Below are positions 57,191 through 64,000 of a stretch of 64,000 nt of DNA, piece after piece. Origin of the DNA: Sabethes cyaneus (taxonomy: Eukaryota; Arthropoda; Insecta; Diptera; Culicidae); contig NC_071355.1 in NCBI RefSeq assembly GCF_943734655.1, forward strand, positions 202,231,939 to 202,295,938. Direction: 5' to 3'. The notes below the pieces were generated by a model, which made no database searches, was not told the DNA's origin, and worked only from the letters and a program-made list of their open reading frames with translations. Within the stretch, counting starts at the first letter, position 1; each line of letters starts with the position of its first letter. Made by a program: the position numbers and the translations under genes.

Positions 57191-58966
57191 CCAAGTAACA
57201 ATCCAATAGCAAATTGGTCTTATTCATTTCTTATAGCAGTTTTATCAGAGCATTTCAAAGTCTGTTAGGTTTTATAATGTTTCTCCTCAAGTGAATTTTA
57301 TCTTATTTGACTAACATTTCTGAAGTATGACTGAAGGAGACTTGAAGAGTCACCCATAAAACTAAATTATCAATAAGTGTAATTTACCTTATCAGGGGTT
57401 TTAAAGGATACTTCATTTTTGCTTAAAAACGACGCTCCTTAGAACTTAACAATAGTTTTAACAAAAACTTATGACATTCTTCTGCAAGATTCGTTTATCT
57501 TAACAAGACTGCCATAAAACTCGCTTAAAATCGTATATTCTTGAAAGAGAAATTATACTCTTGAATAAGAACATTCTAAAGTAAACAACTAATCTGTCAA
57601 AATGGGCGTCTGAACCTGAAGAAAATTGAAGAATACAGATCTTTTAAACGAAAATCATGCGGATATCTGTGTAATATTTTGAAAAATCTTTCATATGAAC
57701 AATCAGCGAAGTCACAAAACAATAAAGATCTCAGGACTAACTGAACTGGGGAAGGACAGTGCCGGTAATTATGCATTTGCTAGATGCGGTGCGGGTTTCC
57801 TCTAGAGCTTTTCGTATTTTTTAAACTAAATATAGAGTTCATAAGTCAGATATCTTTGTATGGAAAATGTTTGAAGGCACTGAAGCAGTTGAAGCATAAT
57901 TTTTTAAAACAGTTGTACCGATTGTAAATTAAACGCTTGGAACCGTCGTGCAGTCGAAACAGCGCAAACAACACGTTACGTCGATACTTCGTTGATGTTT
58001 TCTTTGTTTATACTAGAATGGTTATCTTGCAAAAACTTGGTGCCCTGAAGTAATTCAAACAATTCTTATTCAAGCGCAACTTGTCTTCTTCAAGAATACA
58101 ATAAGTATTGATGAACTTATCGCGCTCTTGGAAAAATTTTCTTTGTCTTGTGCAAGAAATGTTAGTCTAATAAGCGCTTTCGGGTTGATTTGGATAAAAC
58201 CATTAAAAAAATGGCGAACAGGGCTATTTTGATTACTTTTGAAATTGTAGTCAATTGCATATTGGCGCTTATAAATATGGTATTATGCAATACCATTAGT
58301 GATCTTATCTTTTTAAATAAATGTTTAGACATATAAAAGCCTTTTTGCCACAATTAGTTAAAAATTTAGTAGCTATCAACTTCTTCATGAAATCATTAAT
58401 TGTTTTTATTAATTTAATTTTTCAATAATCTAGCAAAAATAACTGGCGCGTTAAAATTTTCTAACTTTCATGTCACAAAACATCGACAAACCGAGCGTGG
58501 CATGAAAAATTTCTCATTTATGATCAACAAAGCAGCTGCTTTTATCACCATTTTTGTTTTCAATTTTCATTTATACCCATTTCGAAATAGCAATATCTGT
58601 GAATGCTTGTAGCTTATAGCTCTTGGTCAATTTAAAACATTTAAGGCTGTGAAAAGTGTATGATGTCTTGCAAGTGTTCTTTGAAGAGACAACCATAAAA
58701 TCATCAACACTTGTGGCGGTTTTCTTTTTGTTTCAAGCGACTCTTGGAAGTCATTATAAATAGATATCGATAAGAATTACAAGTTTTAAAAGGATCTTTG
58801 GAAATTTTCTTGAGAACCTTCTTTGGTGTGGGCCTCCCTCGCCTTATAAGGGTTTTATGACTGTTTTATCGCAGTTTTGTAGAATTACAAGTTTTGAGAT
58901 CGGTTTTAAGCAGCAAATGCTGGAAACCTCTTCAAGTGCACCTTAAAATTGAAATTGTTACTTGGG
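57191..58966. mobile_element. 1.8-kb element of the CCCAAGTARCA TIR family
   Basis: CCCAAGTAACAAT at 57191 is mirrored by ATTGTTACTTGGG ending at 58966. GG flanks both sides (57189-57190 and 58967-58968), in line with the 2-bp duplications of the other two copies. The interior is AT-rich with recurring CATAAAAC / GTTTTATGA words in both orientations and no transposase. Confidence 0.65.
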
Positions 58967-59030
58967 GGTTCTCTGCCTAGGTGCCATTCAGGTTTTCACC
59001 TTTTAGTCACCTCATGGCAGTTCATGGTCT

Positions 59031-59549
<519 letters not shown>

Positions 59550-59566
59550 TAATTGGTAATAATTAT

Positions 59567-59700
59567 TCTGATGAATTTTCTGCTCTATTTGGAATTCCTC
59601 AAGGCAGGCAGCCAGGACCGTTGATATTCTTTCAATACATCAATGATGTGAATTTTAAACTGAATGCGTTTTCCGTTTGTCTTTCGCCCACAATTTGTAA
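59567..59700 (+). pseudogene. Jockey-type reverse transcriptase fragment
   Basis: The + strand reads SDEFSALFGIPQGRQPGPLI, then FFQYINDVNFKLNAF. This is the GxPQGxxxGPxxFxxYIND block of jockey-clade RT. The next expected FADD block is degraded (SVCLSPTICKF). The fragment starts 18 bp after the ATC microsatellite ends. Confidence 0.7.
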
Positions 59701-60059
59701 ATTTTCAATCGAATCAGCTCTATCAGAAAGCTGCTAAATTTATGAACCAGATTTACTTTTACAGATTGGACTGCACGCACATTCGCATCATTTTGCGCAA
59801 TACACTGACAACTCCCCGATATCGTCAATGATTCGGCAATTCATTCGATACGCTGATTTCTTCTTTTACGACGAATCACTTCAATTGTACCGTCAGCGCA
59901 TTCTTGGATCTAGTTTTTAATATTAAGCAGCTTTGGCCGTTCCAAAACTTCCTTGCGTCTAAACGGTCAAATCAAATGTACCACATGTCACATGTCCGGA
60001 TTAATTAGAATAGACCGAACACTTACAATTTTTATTGGAGCGATTGAGAACAGAGTGAG

Positions 60060-60235
60060 ATCGAGGTGGACTTTTGTGGGCGGAGTTTGATTATTTGGGG
60101 AGCTTTCTGTTACCATTGCAAGCCATCTGTTTGTTGTATTTCTGGAATGCACTAGGAACTACTGGAGAACGTTTTGATTGATCATATCACCAATAACGCT
60201 ACTGAGAATGTTGTTCCAGCAAAGCCTTGGATTAT
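60060..60235 (+). pseudogene. Tc1-type transposase fragment
   Basis: The + strand reads GRSLIIWGAFCYHCKPSVCC, then, after a stop, ELLENVLIDHITNNA. This resembles the WGAFSxxGK..YxxLLxxxL region between the catalytic acids of Tc1 transposases. No acids or TIRs survive. It is a fourth Tc1/mariner lineage in the window. Confidence 0.55.
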
Positions 60236-60289
60236 AAACGTCTTTAAGATTTGAGTATTCTTTATCGACAGACTTCGCAACCGGTTATT

Positions 60290-60372
60290 AGAGTACAGGA
60301 CAATTATGGGGTTAGTGCAATGATCCTACTGACCACTACTGATTCTACGACGACTGACTTGTTAGATCAGCT
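60290..60372 (-). repeat. tRNA-derived SINE-like repeat (copy 2)
   Basis: It shares GACAATTATGGGGTTAGTGC, AATGATCCTACTGAC and TACGACGACTGACTTGTTAG with the copy at 33.63-33.74 kb. The B-box region is deleted or diverged here. Confidence 0.5.
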
Positions 60373-60489
60373 AAATGGGCGAGATAATACATCGATCCAT
60401 GATTTCAGGCAATCTAGGGTACGGATTTCTGAGAGAAACATTTCGCTACTTGATTGGTCAGCCTTCAATACAATAAAGAACCTTTGAGA

Positions 60490-61124
60490 AGCCTTGGCCT
60501 TGGGATAGTCTACGCAGCAGTGACAGTTCAACAGTTGCATGCCCGGCCCTAAGGCAGCAATTAAGGTGTACTGGACCAAAATTGACATATCTGACTATCT
60601 GATATACTTTCACATCGAGTTTTTGGAGTGATCTGACAGGTATACTGAATATTAGTTTCCGATTGAAGGTGAAATTTCCAGCAAAACAATTGTTTCATTA
60701 TAATTGAAATTCGGAGGTGCGGCTAAACGAATGTCTACCACTCATCGTCATCCCCATTGTCATCGTCGCGAAATATTGTAAGAAAATATTATAAAAATAT
60801 ATTTATGATACCCAAAAGTAAAAAAAAACCAACTGTCAATTTTCCGTGGTGAAAATAAAAATCCGGGATGCATGAACAAGTTTTGCAATCGTATTGAACA
60901 AGGCGCCTCCATATATTCGAACGGAAAAGGAGACGCGAGGTTATTGTTTAACTTACCGGACCCCAAATAAAATCTAAAATAAAAAAAATATTAAAATGTT
61001 TGAAAATTATATATTTTTGTAAAGTTGAATGAAGAATCCGGAAATATTTTTAAATTATTTCAAGTCAAAATATGTTGGTGCCTCATGAAATAACGCATAA
61101 TTAATTCATAACGAAATATTTTTT
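60490..61124. other. AT-rich spacer, nothing recognised
   Basis: No supported coding or boundary. Confidence 0.35.
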
Positions 61125-61310
61125 GCAGTTTAGGCCATTACAAATATTTTTTAAACGTTTGGCCTTTCGGATGCTTGGCAACAGAAGAGGGGGCGGGGGG
61201 AGGCGGTCGAAAAAAGACAAAGAGATTTTTTTAATCAGGCAAAAAAATTAAGATTTTTAGCCACTTTTATTTGAAGTTTAATCGTGAAACCCGTACTTAT
61301 TCTTGCTTTA
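61125..61310 (+). repeat. Third copy of the 28.97-29.31 kb dispersed repeat
   Basis: GACAAAGAGATTTTTTTAAT, TTTTTAGCCACTTTTATTTG, AAGTTTAATCGTGAAAC and TTATTCTTGCTTT correspond to the tandem pair near 29 kb. The preceding AGGCCATTACAAATATTTTT also recurs near 28901. Confidence 0.65.
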
Positions 61311-62470
61311 CATATACAGTAAAGACTTTTATAACGCGGTGGGTGGTGCTGTACGCCCATCGCGATATCTCAGCTGTCCATTAACCAATAAAGCTAATTT
61401 TTGGTAATTGACTAGGTTATAGCTTGGTTGGTCGTTAATAAACGAGGCATTTGCATCGACTGAAAAATAAGAGGAGACGCATGGTTGTTTTCCGATTTCA
61501 TGTAGGTACAAGAAGTCTGTCCAAAATGTTGGCGAAACCGTGGTTATAATTAATAGGAAAATGGATCACTTTGGTGAAGCACTTTTAACTGAAGAACCAA
61601 TTCAGTAGCAAATTTAATCTTGAAGCTTACGGTACCGACACACAGAAAATTGCCAGCGCTCCGAATCGGCTCAGTTTTCATTGTCAAGGCCTTCACAGCC
61701 TAACCAGGATTGCAGTAAAAAACCACTTCACTCACACAAAAAGGAAGACAACGAAATTTCAAGTTCAAGCACAGCGAAGGTGTGCGGATAAGTGGAAGTA
61801 TCCTTGGGGAGGAAATGCCGGGAAAATCGATCGATATATTCCTCATGTAACACGCCTCGCCCCGTATCCTATCCTTGCAATCTCAAACACCGGCACCGGA
61901 CACCGAGCGGAGGCAATTCCAGGAAACAGCGGCCGGGAACGTTGAATGCGCATGCTTACGATGGCGAAAGAATGAATGAAATCTGCTTTACGTGCACTTA
62001 CAATCGTTGACTCCTACGCGGCAGCGAGTATCGTGTGGGTATCAGGAGGCACGAGCCCTGGGTATGAAAAAGCGTCTCGCATCAAGTTGCTACGTGATAG
62101 AGAGGAGCCAGCAAATGAGAGCACACACGGCGATCCGCTTGTGGCCGTGTACTGCAGTGATGACGTCGCACATGGTTTCATTCGCTGAGAAGCGTGCGAA
62201 CCCTGTAGTGGGCTCTTTCACGCAGCCGCGGTCCGCTATGGGTACCTTTCATCCGCACACGAGTGATGTCATCAGTTGGGAAGCTGGCCAAACCATACCA
62301 GCAGCAGCAGCGGCGCACAATATGTGATAACCTCCGTTTGTGACACAGAGATGGTGCAGCAGAAAGAGCATGGCGAAGCATGCAGGTAAAAACCGCGAGA
62401 GTGATGTTGAATCGTATACATTATAGTGGTGTATAATAGAGGCTCGGGAGAGAACGACGTCCGTCGGAGC
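61311..62470. promoter_or_regulatory. GC-richer block, candidate regulatory or untranslated exon DNA
   Basis: From about 61800 the sequence is GC-richer and free of recognised repeats. CRE/AP-1-like words lie at 62159 (GATGACGTCG) and 62265 (TGATGTCATCA), with a GCA run near 62300. Overlapping ORFs up to 111 codons lack domains. A regulatory role is inference only. Confidence 0.25.
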
Positions 62471-62811
62471 TCATTAGCAGTCAATGATTGAGGGTTGAAC
62501 TGGTGAGCGGTAAAAACTAACGAATTAGATGTGCCATTGCGATGAGCAAGATTGCTTGCATCAATTGGAAACGGGGTTTTTGCTGAATGAATTTTGATTT
62601 TTTACGTTCACGTTCACGTTTTGAGGTTCACCACGTCTCAATAAAAGGTAGCGAAAATAGGGGATCATTTAAAAAATCTAATTCAAGAAGTGATCTTGTT
62701 TTAAAAACTAGTAAATTAACGGTTTCCTCATATTGTTCAATATTTTTGTATCAATCGATCGGAAAATCTTTTAATAATTAATGCAACAGTCATTTTAAAA
62801 TAATAAAGCAT
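62471..62811. other. AT-rich spacer with one dispersed repeat block
   Basis: At 62737-62775 TTCAATATTTTTGTATCAAT and CGATCGGAAAATC match blocks near 39871 and, inverted, 63452. Otherwise featureless. Confidence 0.5.
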
Positions 62812-62912
62812 TGTGAAGAAGAAGATGATGAAGAATAAGGAGAAGAAGAAGAAAAAGAAGAAGAAAAAGAAGGAGAAGAAGCAGAAGCAGAAAAAAGTAG
62901 CAAAAGAAGCCT
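62812..62912 (+). repeat. GAA-rich (purine) low-complexity run
   Basis: Imperfect (GAA)n/(AGAAGAA)n with GATGATGAAG at its left edge. Poly-Ser frames on the minus strand are artefacts. Confidence 0.9.
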
Positions 62913-64000
62913 TCTAACATGCAAAAAAATCAAGAAGTTAGTAGTAGAATAGAAGAAAAACAAATGGTTTACATGCTTCAACGAACAAAGCATCTGAATA
63001 GTTCTGATCTTTCTGCTTTTAGATATGAAAATAATTATTCTCTCAGAATATGCCATATTAGATCGATTCGGAAAACGTATCAAATCGTGAAATCGATTTT
63101 GTCTTTGGATGTTTTCAACCGATCTCGCTGCTTGCATTGTTGAAAAAATGGGCCTAAAGATTTCATCTAAATTTCTGAAAGTGAGAAAAATAATTTACTT
63201 TTCGTTCGTCTTTCGCTGCACTGGCACCGATCGAAAAACAAACCGTTTTCCAACTCCGTTGTTTCGTTCAGTCCGAACTCCGAACATACTTTTGCTGTTT
63301 CCTGGGCTACAACCGTCTATGCATAAATAAAATTTCACAGTAGTTAGACCATGTACAGTTAGGACATGGCATGATATTTGGCATGTTTTATAGTATTCAC
63401 TCAAAAATCAATAGTTTCTCAAATAATCGGAGTCGATATGCGGAAATTTTTTCGATCGATTGGTGCAAAAATATTGAAAATCGATCAGGAAATTACTGAG
63501 TTATTAGTACATAAAACCTAATGACTTTTCTTGCTGCTCGCAATTTTTGGAGTGCTACCCTACCGTACCTACCCTACCTTCCCGTAAGACAACACAAAAG
63601 TTCATTATACGGACTTTGATCACATCGTTATACCAATGCAATGCAATACTAGTCTTTAAATTTCGGCAAATTGGAATTAAGCAAAAGCTCCTGGAATAAC
63701 TTGCATCATATTTAACCGATCTCTAACAAATGAATAAATTCAATGAAAAGATCACGAATCAAATTCAAATCATTTCTGAAGTCCCTTGAGGCTCTCATTT
63801 GAGGCCTCTTCATTTTACTATGTACAAAAGAATTTTTCTTCATTCTCAAGAAACTAAACGCGCTAGTTTATTCCGGCAACATGAAAATATTTCAATTACA
63901 ATAGGAAATAAAACTGAAGATAAATGTAAAAGAGTAAACGGCTTGGGTTTAGGAACTGTTTTAGAATCTAAACATACTCTTTTCGATCATCATATATGAC
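62913..64000. other. Window end, no supported gene
   Basis: AT-rich; one inverted copy of the GATCGATTTTCAATATT block at 63452-63490. The 66-codon ORF at 63799-63999 runs to the edge without recognised motifs; it could continue beyond the window, but nothing supports a gene. Confidence 0.4.

Noticed and set aside
61315..61345. CAGTAAAGACTTTTATAACG, resembling a pogo/Tigger-type terminus
   Set aside because: I could not find an inverted partner or target duplication.

Overview
The window reads as repeat-dominated intergenic or intronic DNA from a dipteran insect, most likely a mosquito (Culicidae, probably a culicine with a large genome). This is inferred from its AT-rich composition, remnants of R1-clade and RTE-like non-LTR retrotransposons, Tc1/mariner relatives resembling the mosquito ITmD37E group, Helitron/mini-me-like elements with (GTCT)n cores, and many small terminal-inverted-repeat (TIR) elements. 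I recognise no host protein-coding gene. The only host genes I can support are two nuclear tRNA genes: tRNA-Lys(TTT) at 13.38 kb and tRNA-Leu(TAG) at 24.30 kb. Each folds completely and has a T-run terminator.

Layout. 0-4.2 kb: RTE-like and R1-like retrotransposon remnants in tandem. 4.2-9.9 kb: A-rich sequence, an element edged by TGCGCAG motifs, a 140-150 bp minisatellite array of Helitron-like origin, a 900 bp mariner-type element nested in a second Helitron-like copy, and a hAT-type MITE. 10-13 kb: GC-richer, possibly regulatory DNA before tRNA-Lys. 14.3-15.5 kb: piggyBac-type MITE. 16.5-20.0 kb: a second, more complete RTE-like copy, antisense, split by a hAT MITE. 20-24 kb: a hairpin element and a mariner carrying a reverse-transcriptase fragment. 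26-29 kb: an element edged by ATTCGGCC motifs and a 1 kb foldback. 29.8-30.8 kb: (TG)73 and (TATG)65 microsatellites. 31-38.4 kb: sparse DNA with two small hAT MITEs. 39.3-48.7 kb: a nested stack in which Helitron-like copies were interrupted by two other elements, one of which carries another Helitron-like copy in reverse, giving a large palindrome. 49-64 kb: purine-rich DNA, a tRNA-like pseudogene, several TIR elements, a 137-copy ATC microsatellite and fragments of RT and Tc1 transposase.

Nothing here forms an operon or pathway. The organisation is that of transposon layers. In several places the target site can be rebuilt exactly (duplications TA, TTAA, 8-bp or 2-bp), which gives a relative insertion order. 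The protein remnants are all broken by stops, frameshifts or deletions, so no autonomous element is present. Calls rest on reading the sequence by eye; family names are recognition, not search results.
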